A stretch of 64,000 nt of DNA. Origin: Undaria pinnatifida. Its lineage: Eukaryota > Sar > Phaeophyceae > Laminariales > Alariaceae. The notes beneath the pieces are model-generated. The model searched no databases and had not been told where the DNA came from. It saw nothing but the letters and a program-made list of their open reading frames with translations. Location of the stretch: contig JABAKD010000025.1 in the NCBI GenBank assembly GCA_012845835.1, positions 3,145,819 through 3,209,818 on the forward strand, in the 5' to 3' direction. Position 1 is the stretch's first letter, and every line of letters starts with the position of its first letter. Both the position numbers and the translations under genes were made by a program. This document shows positions 11,413 through 22,887 of the stretch, one piece after another.

Positions 11413-13204
11413 AGTGAGGCATATGATCAACACGACCAACACAAAAAAATCAAGACATGCTGGAATTAATCGTAGCAACGAAGTCAAGCAACGACTCGAG
11501 TCACGCTCCACAGGTTGTCGTGCCCTAAGCACAGTCGTATAATACCATCTGCGACACACACATGCAAGACACACTCGCACCAGGTCGTACTATTACGCTC
11601 GTATTACTGCTGTTAACAGAAGGCGTGTACCTGGTTGGCGATACACTTCGCTTACTCGTACTTACATCATACCAAACGTCACGATGATGTTGAGAGTTGA
11701 GATCGTGCATTGTTACACCAATATGAATATTTTGTGTGCACGCCACAAATATGGTGCTGCTGGAGCTACCTGGTGCGTACGAAATGCGGGCATTTGCGGA
11801 ACCTTAAGCAACACCATCGGAGGTCGGCCCTATTTCTCAACACCTGCCGTATACCACAGCAGCAGCAATGCGACCTACTACTCCTGCTTCTTCGGGCAAC
11901 AGCGACAGCAGTCCTACGGCGCAAACCATAGACACCCCGCACAGAGATCTCCGGCTATGATGCGGTTTTGCTCGGCTTTTACGTCACGATACCAGCACGC
12001 AAATCTCTTTATCGCTTGAAGTGCTGGCATAATCCAATGGTGCTGTTTTTGTTCTCAACACTGCAGTCAACGATGCTGGCATGAGCAACAGCAGTGCAGA
12101 TTTGCAAGCAGATTTGTGTCCCTACTGGCTGTTGCTTCTCTCCCATCATGGCGCCCAGCACAGCACAGGCACAACACTGGCTGGATATGTTCAATGCCCG
12201 GGACACTTCGAATCAAGCCGAAGGCACGAATCGCGGTTTCCAAACGCTCCGAGCCGGACTTTAAGCAGGATGCGAGTTTTGCAGGCGGCGACGCCTACCA
12301 CCGCAGCAGCAGCTGCTTAGCAGCAGCAGCAGCAGCAACAACAACAACAGCAGCACCAGCAGCAGCAGCAGCACCAGCAGCACACATAGCAGTAGCTCAA
12401 GTTATTCAACTCAACAACCATCATCACACCACTCACTGCTGCGTAGGACCCCAACAGAACCGCCTCACGACCAGAATCTGTCGCACACACATCAGAGCCA
12501 AGGGGCTCACCTTGAGAACTAGCAGGGTTGGTCTTGCTGTTGCGTGCGTGCGAGCTCTGTGCCGGAGCGTGCCGGCGATGTATGGTGCAGCGTGGAGAGG
12601 AGGACAGGATGATTTAGTATATTGCTTCTCGTGACTGCTTTTCAGTTTTTGTTTTGGGCGGTGGGTGAGGGCGGGACTAAATAGCAGAAGAGAGTGATTT
12701 CTGCGGCGGTTGGTTTGGGGCGGGACAGATAGAAATAGAAAATTCTATTATTCCATTTGCGCCAGATTGGACACTTATTCACCGCCCCCCATAGCCCCGC
12801 GCGTGCTTTTTCTTCACCGTTCTTGTAGTCTTGTGAGTTTTTCACCCCGCGTTTCCCCGCTTTTCTCGTGCGTATTTAATCCCATTCCGGTCGCCTGTTG
12901 GCGTAGACTATAAGGTTATCCTCGCTCCTGGTACGACGCATATAGTAGGTTAGTTTCATGAGTTCGGATCCCCCCGAGTGCATCATACCTGGTACACGTT
13001 TAAATTCGTGGGGACTTTTTCTTGCGCGCAAACATTTTAATAAAATGCCAACACCAACAACAAGCAACAAGACACCAACCATTATAGAGGAGAAAAACCA
13101 AAAAAAATTATGCAAGTACCTGGTACCTGGTATATTTCTAAACAAAAGAATAGGACCCCTACCATTAGTAGAAAAAACTCACCCACGTCAAGTGAAAAAA
13201 AAAA
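11413..13204. other. No gene recognised; CAG-rich stretch
   Basis: Contains the trinucleotide tract at 12300 and scattered CAGCAG units. The TACCTGGTACCTGGTA palindromic motif at 13117 recurs at 63339 and, in part, at 23941 and 46042. Confidence 0.4.
12300..12395 (+). repeat. CAG/CAA trinucleotide tract
   Basis: Imperfect (CAG)n and (CAA)n with CAC interruptions; frames across it code for Ala, Gln or Ser runs but no gene was recognised. Confidence 0.9.
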
Positions 13205-14340
13205 TCAGTATGTTCTTGTCGTTGTTACATCAACTCGCATAATCAAGTCCGTGGTCACAGGACAGGCTCCAGTCACTCTGGAGCCGAGGAATACCCCAGG
13301 GAAAAACACAAACACCCCAACGTGGTACACGCATATATATATCACAGCACAGCTGACGCAATTCATGCCTCCACCAGAAACATATAAAAGTGAAATCGGG
13401 AGTCAGTCTACGATGTGCCAGGTCTATATACCGGCGCATACGTCTCATTACTCGCGCCTGGAAAAACCGACTGTTATACCGCTTGCCACCCAAGAAAGAC
13501 TACAGTACCACGTATATATTACACGTAGTATTATCACTACGCATACGCACGACAGACGCGAGTCAATTGGAAAAAAGAAACAAAGAACAAATAAGAAGAA
13601 AAAGGAAAGGAAAGAAAAGAGAAGAAAGCGAAAAAAGAAAACTAAAAAGACAAGGAAAGAAAAAAAAGACACAAGAAAAGCAAGAAAAGGCAAGACGAGA
13701 AGAGGAAGCAAGGAAAGGAAAAGGGGAAAAAAATGTCATACTAGCAGACCCTAGGAACTGACCAAAGACGGCATTGGGCTAACAGAGGGTATCAAGTGCA
13801 TCATCAAATAAATGGCACTGGGGAGAGAACGCACATGGCGAAGAAGTTAGGGCAATCTTACGCTATCTTGTGGCGGCCATTGGAAGGCCCACAACTTTCA
13901 AGACGATGATGGCCAAACCCAGACTTCAGTCTCTTGGGCATGACGTCCCCCCTTCCCCCCCCACCCCCTTCCCCCCTTCCCCCCTCCCTCCCCCCCCCCC
14001 CCCCTTCCCCCTCCCCCCGGCCGCTTAGAGATGCCGACGGTGGATGGCGCTGCCGCAGCCTCCGCGCGTCGCTCTGCAGCTTTGCGCCTCTCCGTTTCAT
14101 GCCAATTCCGCATGAACTCGGCTCCCTGCTCTACTCGTCGAAACCATCTGCCAGCCTTCTGAGCAGCCTTTCGCCACCCGTCGAATTTCATTCTAAAGAC
14201 CGACACATCCTCCTTTAGATGAGCCATCCAGTCTTTTTCTTGCCCCCCTGAGTAGCCCTTTCCCCCAACAAGCTCCACAAACATCATCCTCTGTGGAGGA
14301 CGCTCCTCCCCCATACGCGCTACGAATCCCGCAAACACTA
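13205..14340 (-). mobile_element. LINE 3' end: RT-protein C-terminus, 3' UTR and tail
   Basis: On the minus strand 14338-13898 codes for a LINE-type C-terminus: GFVARMGEERPPQRMMFVEL, GGQEKDWMAHLKEDVSVF, then W-x-x-AAQKAGRWFRRVE and a Gly/Arg-rich end. This matches the GHVxRMxxxRLPxxxLxGE...GGxxxxWxxxLxxDL signature after the reverse transcriptase domain of many LINEs. A 3' UTR with a long pyrimidine tract follows (13740-13565 on this strand), then a conserved 3' end (TGTGACCACGGACTTGATTA), stopping at about 13205. The 5' end is truncated near 14340. Confidence 0.75.
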
Positions 14341-14399
14341 TCCTCCGTTTGGCACTATCGCCTCTATGCTCTCGGAAGCTGTCTTGGCAAGCGCGTCAG

Positions 14400-14840
14400 C
14401 GTACGATATCAATAGTATATTATATGGGGAGAGGCAACGCTAGAATTAGTAGGCTAGGGGTATAATCGTGTAAGGACAACACGACCCCAAAGTCTTGGGG
14501 AAACTGAGGTGGAGAGGTGAGACACAGCCTGAGTGTGACCCTAGTGAGACAAACGGGTTCGTTTAGCGCGTGCGGCTTTCTCTAACGGCAGGTGGAGACC
14601 CACCGTCGAAGGAGTCAAAAATGTACAGGCGCAGGCAAATCCCGCACTACCCAGGTCAAATGCAGAGCAAAAAGAGCTGTCGATTCCTGGGTGGCTATCT
14701 CACCTTAGCCCAACCCTCATAGGGTTCAGCCGAAGAAGGCCGGCAAGCCCATAGTGTTGACTAAACCGGAGGGGCGAGGTTAACACAAAGTCTGCGTTCT
14801 GCAGATGGACGAAAACTGGTACGCAAACGAAAGTGTATGG
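14400..14840. other. Unexplained 440 bp, no gene
   Basis: Unlike its flanks this stretch has balanced composition and no simple repeats. It contains CAGGTGGAGACCCACCG (self-complementary GGTGGAGACCCACC) and GAAGAAGGCCGGCAAGCCC. It might be a LINE 5' UTR or a structured RNA; there is no supporting evidence for either. Confidence 0.3.
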
Positions 14841-14849
14841 AGCTTGAGC

Positions 14850-15190
14850 TTTTTTTACCCGGATCTCCAGGAGGATCTAGAAAAAAAAAAGTATAATACA
14901 AGTACCAATGTTAATCAACGCAGCTTGCAAAGATGAGTATATTAACCCGAAATTCGTCGAAGTCACGGCTGACGTCCTTAGAAATATTTTTTATAAGATG
15001 GACTTCTTCTTGCGAAAAGCGCGAAAGCGTGTGAGTTATAGAAACACTATCATCTCGTACTCACTCGATGAAAATCGACGAGCAGTGGGATTGCTGAACC
15101 CTGCGTATGCGCGATACAAGTTGAAGGCAAGAGCCGGGGGGGAGAAGGGACGAGGCCTGTGACCACGGCTTGTCCAGAAGCTGGAAACTC
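14850..15190 (+). repeat. Composite repeat with module and GTGACCACGG block
   Basis: An ATCTCCAGGAGGAT block, then GCAGCTTGCAAAGATGAGTA and a 165 bp block (CGAAAAGCGCGAAAGCG to TGTGACCACGGCTTGTCCAG) that also occurs at 8580-8745 and, diverged, at 50630-50785. Confidence 0.65.
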
Positions 15191-16619
15191 CTATTTCGTG
15201 AATGCTTTCATGATTAATAATATGATACAAATCGAATCATCGATTATTATAAGAATAAAGCTGTGAGATCGAATATTTCGTCGAAACCTCAAGGAAGGGA
15301 GCACAAGAAAAAAAATCATGACCCACACTTTTTTTCATTTTGGGTCGGCCGAGGGTGGGGGGGGGGGTGATGCTCCTTTACACTAAATTACTATATAAAC
15401 AACCACGCAAAACTTAACGCAACACTAATGCCTACATAAAACAAGTGACTTGATCTTAGACTGGGCTGACTCAAGCCCGTGTTGCGTGTTCTTCTCTCGG
15501 AGAACATGTAGACACAGTCAAACAAAAGCCCGGGACCAAGGCAACATATAGGCGTGAGGAAGTGTGAGGCCAGTGACATCACGAGCTTTACACATCTCCT
15601 TCTGAAGCGAACCGGTTGAAGCACGTGGTAATCAAACAACCACGGTGGTAGTTCGTGGCAAAAGCAAGGTAGGAGCGAAAGACGGGAAGGGTAGCAAAGT
15701 TCCCGGAGACGACTCCGGCGATTCGAGCGAATCCAACGGCTGTGACAGCGACGACGAGAATGAAGACGAGAAGGAGGAAGAAGAAGAGGGCGAGGAGGAG
15801 GAGAGGGAGAAGAAACAAGCGGCGGAAGACGAATAGGAAGAGGAGGAGAAGAAGGAGGAGGAGGAAGAACTTAGCGGGGAGGGGCGGGGGCGGCCGGGGG
15901 GGCGGCCGGGGCTGCCTCCAACGTAACTTGGGGAATAAGTTTGACGGGTCGGGTTAGGTATTATTGGAAAAGGATGTGGAAGGAAGTAGAGTGAGACGAG
16001 GAGGGGGGGGAGCCCTCTGGCTGGAGCGGAAGAGGGGAGGACAGTTTTTCGGCGAAGCGCCTGGCATGTGTCCACGTCTGAACGCAGCGACTACTATTGC
16101 AACTTGTTGCAACTGCCGAAATTGGCGGACGAGGCAAGTCGACGGGAGCAAGCTTGGGGGGGGGCGCGGAGAAGTAGCACAGCAAGATCATCTGCTTGAC
16201 AATGGCCTCTCTATGGCGTCCATCAAATTGTTGCTACATACAGGCTTTGATTGGGTTTGTTGGGGATGGTTGAAAAAAAACTAAGTTCAAAAGTGACGGG
16301 GCGTCTCGTCCTTTTTTTGCCAAGCAAACCAGAACCCTCCAGAACCCTCCTTTTCGATAAACAACCCAAAATATCAATAAATTAGTACTTGACAAATACA
16401 CAACAACACAATCCCGAAGCACGGTTTAATATGCTGGATATTGATATTTCGTTTCGACAATGCATCGTGCTATCTTGCTGACCAACAAGCGACAGCAAAG
16501 GGCTCAAAGGCTTCAAATCAAATGTTTACTTTTGAGTTTTTTCTTTTCCCGACCGACTGACCGGGGGGGGGTGGTTGGGGGGGGGGGGGAGGGGGGGGGT
16601 ATTGCGGGTCCAGATTTTT

Positions 16620-17395
16620 TCTCTGTGCTCCTTTGTCGAAACTCATATTTTTGCAAGCTGTGTGCGTGTGTGATACTCCGATCGCGCGTATTACGGAGTG
16701 GTGCGTGTCCTAATTAGAGCTGCCTAATTAAGGATAATAGATAGGTCGGCGACTCCCCTTGGAACTACAGCAGCAGCAGTGTAGCTTGTACCAGGGTCAA
16801 CGGGGTGATGTTATAATCAATCTGTGCGCGGAAACTATAAAACCCGTTTTTAAGGGGACAAAATCTGACAGCTGTGTGTGTGGCAGGAATGCATCATCAG
16901 TTTATATCAAGTATATTCTGTAACTCGTATAGCCGGTGAGGGGAGGGCGGAATTAAAGAAACAAACACAAAAACTGGGGGCCGAGGGCGAAAAAGAGGGG
17001 GGAGGGGGGTGGGAGGGGTGGGGCGGGGGGGGGCGGGGGCAACTCGATCTGTGCGCGGAAATTATACGGGGATAATCTGACGGTTGTGGAAGGAATGCAT
17101 CATGACAGTGTACCACGACTTGTACATCCTGTAAGTCGTGCAACTGGTGAGGAGAGGGCGATATGTTCGACGGGGGGGTGGGGGGATTAAAACCGCTTTA
17201 GGTCGCATAAATGTATACATGGTAAGAGCTTACACTATCATACGCGTGGTGCTAGGTCTAGGCGATGGTGCAGGTGACGGGGAAGGAGGGGGTGAGGATA
17301 GTTGGAGCTAAGGTATGGATGGTTAGATATTGAAAGGTAATGAGCTGATATCACCTGTGTTTATTACTCTGGAAGTATATTTAACTTTAGGTAGG
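16620..17395 (+). repeat. Dispersed repeat family X, plus-strand copy
   Basis: The block running from TTGCAAGCTGTGTGC through GTGATACTCCGATCGCGCG, CCCGTTTTTAAGGGG and CGCTTTAGGTCGCATAAATG to CTAGGTCTAGGCGATGG recurs as reverse complement at 19300-20100 and 21840-22500, and in part at 18420-18640. It is studded with G runs. Part of it is repeated internally: GTGCGCGGAAA-TATA at 16826 and 17052. No coding frame was recognised. Confidence 0.7.
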
Positions 17396-17662
17396 TGTTA
17401 AGATACGGCCTCGAAAGGCCTGTAGGTATCCGAATTTGAGATCATTTGGATGGGTTTCGTATGATAAGGTTGGCGGTTTATCTTCGGGGAAGTTAGGAAT
17501 GAGATCGGAGGCACGCGCCTCCGATCTCAGAAGCTATCCCGGGCTCTGGTGGAAACGAATAAAGCTACATCTCTACGAAGGAACGAAAGTGAGTACTCCG
17601 AGGACCTGCTCAATTGGCAGACCTGCAGGGGGCACTCTGTGTCCCCCACCTTTAATTTCACA
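17396..17662 (+). ncRNA. Hairpin-rich ~265 bp repeat, copy 1 (candidate structured RNA)
   Basis: Four hairpins are visible in order: GGCCTCGAAAGGCC; ATCCGAAT pairing with ATTTGGAT; AGATCGGAGGC-ACGC-GCCTCCGATCT (11-bp perfect stem); and a GGGGGCAC / GTGTCCCCC stem at the 3' end. The same order is kept in copies at 18091 and 20968. There is no open reading frame, no terminal inverted repeat and no obvious tRNA boxes. It could be a structured RNA or a SINE-like element using one. Function unknown. Confidence 0.45.
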
Positions 17663-17794
17663 TGTGGCGTCGTCGGCAGGACGCGGGAGGTTTTTCGCAT
17701 GACTTCTCCCTTGTGTTAGCGCCTGTGTTCCCCTCCATATCGACGAGGGCTCGCCTCGCCATAGTACTTTTTCTGTGGTTGGTTTACCGCAGAG

Positions 17795-17890
17795 CCTTTC
17801 CTGCCCCCCCCGCCACACCGGCGGCATGCGGCAGGTTCTAGAGCCTTTTCTGCCCCCCCCGCCACACCGGCGGCATGCGGCAGGTTTTTG
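17795..17890 (+). repeat. Direct repeat of ~48 bp
   Basis: The segment from GAGCC-TTTC-TGCCCCCC to CGGCATGCGGCAGGTT occurs twice in a row, with a CCGCCACACCGGCGG hairpin inside each copy. Confidence 0.8.
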
Positions 17891-18090
17891 ATGGGTGACT
17901 ATTCCCTTGCTGTAGGGTCTGCTTTTCTTTCTACTGCTTTTCTTCGCGTGTTCCTGGCTCCATAGCCAGACGGTTAGAGGTGTGGGAGTGGGGTTTGAGG
18001 AGCCGCATCTTCGACTCATGGTCTAGTTCGTAGAACCGGAGTTTCCACGAATCTCCCATATTTCTGCATATGCGACTCATCAGGGTAGGC

Positions 18091-18363
18091 TAGTGTTAAG
18101 ATACGGCCTCGAAAGGCCTGTAGGTATCCGAATTTGAGATCATTTGGATGGGTTTCGTATGATAAGGTTGGCGGTTTATATTCGGGGAAGTTAGGAATTA
18201 GATCGGAGGCACGCGCCTCCGATCTCAGAAGCTATCCCGGGCTCTGGTGGAAACGAATAAAGCTACATCTCTACGAAGGAACGAAAGTGAGTACTCTCCG
18301 AGGACCTGCTCAATTGGCAGACCTGCAGGGGGCACTCTGTGTCCCCCACCTTTAATTTCACAT
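18091..18363 (+). ncRNA. Hairpin-rich repeat, copy 2
   Basis: Nearly identical to the copy at 17396, with the same start (GTGTTAAGATACGGCC) and end (GTGTCCCCCACC), followed by the same TTTAATTTCACAT. The pair spans a 695 bp direct period, so this could be a local duplication rather than two insertions. Confidence 0.5.
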
Positions 18364-18419
18364 AGGGCGGCGGGAAAGAACATGAGGGGGGGCGGGCGGG
18401 AGAGGGGGGCGAGATTTCA

Positions 18420-18640
18420 AGCGCTTTAGGTCGCATAAATGGGTAAATTGTGGGAACATACTATTATACGTGCTAGGTCTAGGCGATGGTGCGGGTGGCG
18501 GGGAAGGAGGGGGGCGCGGGGGGGGGGGCGATGCATGAATTGGAGCTACGTACGGCATGGCTGGCTGGATGGGTAATGAGGTGATATGACCTGTTGCCTG
18601 GTAGTAGTGTTCATTACTATAGCAGATTTGATTTTAGGCG
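18420..18640 (+). repeat. Repeat family X, partial plus copy
   Basis: Carries CGCTTTAGGTCGCATAAATG and CTAGGTCTAGGCGATGGTGCGGGTGGCGGGG as at 17195-17290, with longer G runs. Confidence 0.7.
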
Positions 18641-19299
18641 GGGCGGCGGGGGAGGGGGGCGGGGAGGCTGTTGCGTGCGTGGGGGAAGGGCTGTGTGAGG
18701 CGATGGTGGTGATGGTGGCGGGGGACGGAGGTGGATGATGGCAAAATATTGCAACTGCTGTGTGGTGTATACAAATGTGTTGAAATAGCTTCGCGGTGTG
18801 GTATTGTACATGGATCGGGCAGTTGACCTTTAGATAGAACATTCGACATATGCAACCATGTAGTGTCACACCATCATCATGGTTCATATGACTATTTGAT
18901 ATACGAGTACCTGGTAATAGTTACAGTGACTTGTGTGGGAAGTTTACGAATATTCATCATGTTGCTACGTATTTCTCCCCCTTGTGCTCAATGGTGGTGA
19001 CATTGGTGATATTGCATGACCACATCACCTCGCTTGTTGCATTTTGCACAATATATCTCTGTCTTATAATCAGCGACCTCAAAGCCCCACATCGGCACGG
19101 TAAAATCATGGTAACTACATGGTTACACCTATCGATTGAAAGGTTCTATCTTGCGATTCATGTACAATAACACACCACGAAGCTATAACACTGCTGTGTA
19201 TACCACACCTAAACGAACATTGTTTTGTATACCACAGCTAACATCAAATCTGCTAGAATAATACTGAGTAAACAATATCAGGCAGGTGATATATACTGA

Positions 19300-20080
19300 T
19301 GCATTCCTTCTACAACCGTCAGATTTGTCGCCTTGAAGGATTCATAGTTTCCGCGCACATATTGAGTTGTCCCGCTCCCCCCCCCCCCCCCCCCCCCCCA
19401 ATCCCTCTTGTTCAAACCCTCAACCTAAAATCAAAATCTGCCAGTGTAAGAAACACTACCAGGCAGCTGGTATCACCTCATTATGTTCCTAGCCATCCAT
19501 GCCGTAGCTCCAATTCATTTCCGCCCCCCCCCCCCACCCCCCCCCCCCCCCCGCCCGCGCTCCCTTTTGTTCAAACCCCCCACCTAAACTTAAAATATGC
19601 CAGAGCAAAAAACAATACCAGGCAGTTGATATCACCTCATTATATTTCTAGCCATCCATGCCGTGGCTCCAATCCATCCCCCCCCCCCCGCCAACGCCCC
19701 CTTCTTCCTCACCACCCGCACCATCGCCTAGACCTAGCGCCACGTGTATTATAGCAAGTCCCTACATCTATACGACCTAAAGCTGTCGGAAATCCCCTCC
19801 CCCCCCCCCCCTTCGAACACTCCGCCTCTCCCCACTGGTTGTACGACTTACAGCATATACTTGATAAACTGATGCATTTCCTTCCACGGCTGTCACACTT
19901 TGCCCCCCTCAAAAACGGGTTTTATAGTTTCCGCGCACAGACTGACTATAACATCACCCTGTTGGCCCTGGTACAAGCCAAACTGCTGTAGTTCCAAGGA
20001 AGGGTAGTCGCCGACCTACTTCGTATATCCTTAATGAGGACACACACCCAGAAATACGCGCGATCGGAGTATCACACACA
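19300..20080 (-). repeat. Repeat family X, minus copy
   Basis: Reverse complement of 16690-17350, including the CGCCTAGACCTAG, CGACCTAAAGC and AACGGGTTTTATAGTTTCCGCGCACAGA blocks. Three internal C-run units (19376-19402, 19524-19553, 19675-19690) each precede a similar TCAAACC--CACCTAAA-T-AAA segment, so the unit itself is tandemly repeated. Confidence 0.7.
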
Positions 20081-20160
20081 GCTTGCAAAGATGAATTTCG
20101 ACAAAATCTTCGATCTCACAGCTGGTGGAGTGTATTTTTATGTTTATAATATATATGGCC
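20080..20160 (+). repeat. ATG module, copy at end of repeat X
   Basis: Reads MNFDKIFDLTAGGVYFY; preceded by CACACAGCTTGCAAAG as in the 22487 and 32530 copies. Confidence 0.7.
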
Positions 20161-20279
20161 CAACATGTATATACTTCGTGTATATATATTTTTTCGTTTT
20201 TCTAAATATGCCATTACGACTAAAAATGCGTGCCGGACATAATGGTTGTTATCATGGTAGTTATTATTCAACAGGAAGG

Positions 20280-20970
20280 AGGTGCGTGTTAAGGTGTATC
20301 AGTGAGGTATTAGTCTGTTTGACCACTAAGTCCTGCAAAAGGTTGACCAATCGTATCTTACCCAAACCAAGTCTTATAACACTATTCCCCCCTGAAACGG
20401 CGGGATAGCAGGTCGGCCGGATATACGGGCGGATCTGTCATCATCCAAGTGGTTTCATTTCCTGGGGGTACCACAGGGAGAGTATTTTTCAAGTTCGACA
20501 CGGGAAAAGTCTGAAAAAGTTTATTATAGGTGGACATGTGGGATTCGAACCCACGACCCGAAAAAAACCATGGTCGTCTGTCGACGACGCCATCTTTTGT
20601 TAAGGTATTAGTGGGGTATTGGTCCGTTTGTCCACACTTGCAAAAGGTTAACCAACAATATTTTCATAGCTTGCCCAAACTAAGCCTTATAACACCCCCC
20701 CCCCCTGAAACGTCGGGGTACCAGGTCGGCCGGATATACGGGCGGACCTGTCAATAACCAAGCGGTTTCATTTCCTGGGTATACCGCGGAGGGAGTATTT
20801 TTCATATATATATTCGACAAGGGGAAAGCCTGAAAAAGTTTATTTATGGTGGATGTGGGACTCGAACCCACGACCCAAAAAAACCATGGTCCTGTCGACG
20901 ACGCTATTTGTTAAGGAATTAGAGGGGTATTAGTCCGTTTGACCACTTGCAAAAGGTTAACCAATAGTAG
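20280..20970 (-). repeat. Tandem array of ~311 bp tRNA-like units
   Basis: The block GTTAAGG-ATTAG--GG-TATT-GTC recurs at 20288, 20599 and 20911, a period of about 311 bp. Read on the minus strand, each unit has GATGGCGTCGTCGACAG followed about 45 nt later by a B-box inside a hairpin (GTGGGTTCGAATCCCAC at about 20540-20556; GTGGGTTCGAGTCCCAC at about 20855-20871), then a 230 bp body. This is a tRNA-derived SINE-like or satellite repeat; no intact cloverleaf was found. Confidence 0.75.
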
Positions 20971-21228
20971 TGTCAAGATACGGCCTCGAAAGGCCTGTAA
21001 TTATCCGAATGGATCTCACTTGGATGGGCTTCATATGATAAGGTTGTTGGCGTTTTTTTTATTCGGGAAAGTCGGGAAATAGATCGGAGGCACGAGCCTC
21101 CGATCTCAGAAGCCATCCGGGGCTCTGGTGGAATCGAGTAAAGCTACGACTACGAAGGCTAAGAGAAAGTGAGAACTCTCCGAGGACCTGCATAATTGGC
21201 AGACCTGCAGGGGGACACTCTGTGTCCC
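20968..21228 (+). ncRNA. Hairpin-rich repeat, copy 3 (diverged)
   Basis: A more diverged copy, but the hairpins persist: the 11-bp stem is unchanged with its loop altered from ACGC to ACGA, and the 3' stem becomes GGGGACAC/GTGTCCCC, a better match than in copies 1 and 2. It abuts the tRNA-like array. Confidence 0.5.
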
Positions 21229-21504
21229 CGTCCAATACCCTTACGAAATAGCTTAATAATTTCCCAAACTAAGCCTTTTGTAACACCTACCTGCTTTACC
21301 TCGATTAATCGATTCATTGCGGGTATACTGGGTGTTCGCTGTCTCACACAAGTCTCCCACGATTTTGCATCTCTTTAGCTGATAGGATGAAGAACCAGTA
21401 CGGAGACACACTGTGTGGTGGGTGGCACGTGTACTGATGATGTTGTTGGGTCGAAATAACCAAAAGAAGAACGGTTTAATGTCAACACAAATCTATAACA
21501 ATAA

Positions 21505-21610
21505 CATTTCAAGGACGTTAGTTGTTGTGAGTTGGACGAATTTCGGGCCAATACTCATCTTTGCAAGCTGCGTTCTTGGTACTTGTAATATACTAGTCTA
21601 TGTGGGTGAG
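21505..21610 (-). repeat. ATG module variant, minus
   Basis: Reverse complement reads ACAAGTACCAAGAACGCAGC then TTGCAAAGATGAGTATTGG, the variant also seen at 27530-27615 and 14905-14960. Confidence 0.65.
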
Positions 21611-21839
21611 GTTTTTCTTAATGGGAGGGGTCCTATTCTTTTCTTTAACATATAGTCTATATGTACATACTTTGTTTTTCTCAATTAACACACCAATCAA
21701 TACCTACCGCGTATTAATAGTACCTGCAAGATCAAAACTGAAAATTAAAGGAAAGAAATACCTGTATAAAATCTACGGCGCTACGAGGTATGATAGTCTA
21801 GTCTATATATTTATACATTTTTGCTTTTTTTCCTCGCTC

Positions 21840-22480
21840 TCTCTTGCTCAAAACGCCACACCTAAGATCGAAATCCGCTAGAGTAATAAACACTCTTCCA
21901 CGCGCTGGATATCACCTCACTACCTTTTTAGAGCCGTCTATGCCGCTGCTGCAATCCCCCCCCCCCCCCCCCGGCCCCCAACGCCCCCTCCTTCCCCACC
22001 ACCCGCACCATCGCCTAGACCTATCACCAGGCGTATAGCGAACCCCTACATCTATGCGACCTAAAGCCTTTCCCTCCCCCCTCCCCCCCACACATTCCCC
22101 CCCCCCCCCTCCCCCACAAGAAGGATTTATAGTTTTTCCACGCATAAATTGAGCTGCCCCACCTGCCCCCCCCCCCCCCTCCCCCCCTCCCCCCCTCCCG
22201 CCCCCCTTCTGATCAAAATCAGGCCCCCACGTCCGTGAAAACTCCGCCCTCCCTCACCGGTTATTCGACTTACTTACGGATTCACTTCATAAATTGATTA
22301 TGCATTTCCTTCCACAGCTGTCAGATTTTCTCCCCCTCAGAAACGGGTTTTATAGTTTCCGCGCACAGACTGCCTAACATCACCCTGTTGACCCTGATAG
22401 CTACACTGTAGTTGCAAGGGGAGCAGCCGACCTGTATCCTTAATGAGGACACACAACCCGTAATACGCGCGATCGGAGTA
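21840..22480 (-). repeat. Repeat family X, second minus copy
   Basis: Same blocks as 19300-20080 with different C-run lengths, ending in ATCCTTAATGAGGACACACAACCC and GTAATACGCGCGATCGGAG before the ATG module at 22487. Confidence 0.7.
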
Positions 22481-22486
22481 TCACAC

Positions 22487-22570
22487 ACAGCTTGCAAAGA
22501 TGAGTTTCGACAAAATATTCGATCTCACAGCTGGAGTGTATTTTAAATTTTATAATATACCACTCAACAC
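22487..22570 (+). repeat. ATG module copy
   Basis: Reads MSFDKIFDLTAGVYFKFYN and is followed by an (AT)n stretch at 22578-22592. Confidence 0.7.
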
Positions 22571-22887
22571 ACGAGATATATATATATATATCAAGGATCC
22601 AGTTTGTGCCGCCCGGCACATCTTCGAGGTTGGGCGTACTGGTATCTTGCATGTTGCCCCCTGTATCTCAATCTAATCTGTCGGCTGTGTACTGCTGTGC
22701 TGTGTGTGGCTGTGTTTTTGTTCTTGTAGTCTAGTCTATAATAGACTGTATCTCGTGTCTGCATGTATAGACTTACTTAATTTTGTCTTTCTCAGGGATT
22801 GCCCATCCCTGGCCTCTCAGAGCTCCAACTTCCATATTACTTGCGGCACCTTTCCAGCTTTTCTTTGCTCTCCAGCTTCGTTCGATA

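Noticed and set aside
13110-13754. Lys/Arg-rich 214-codon open frame
   Set aside because: It is the complement of the LINE 3' UTR pyrimidine tract.
15645-15836. Acidic open frame (Glu/Asp-rich) with a following GGA-rich tract
   Set aside because: Low-complexity purine tract; no splice partner or family resemblance, though a disordered exon cannot be excluded.
17396-17662. Hammerhead ribozyme inside the hairpin element
   Set aside because: GAAA and GAAAC occur, but no CTGANGA core box was found in the right order.
20521-20600. Functional tRNA genes
   Set aside because: B-boxes and T-arm-like hairpins are present, but I could not close a full cloverleaf with a clear anticodon arm in any copy.
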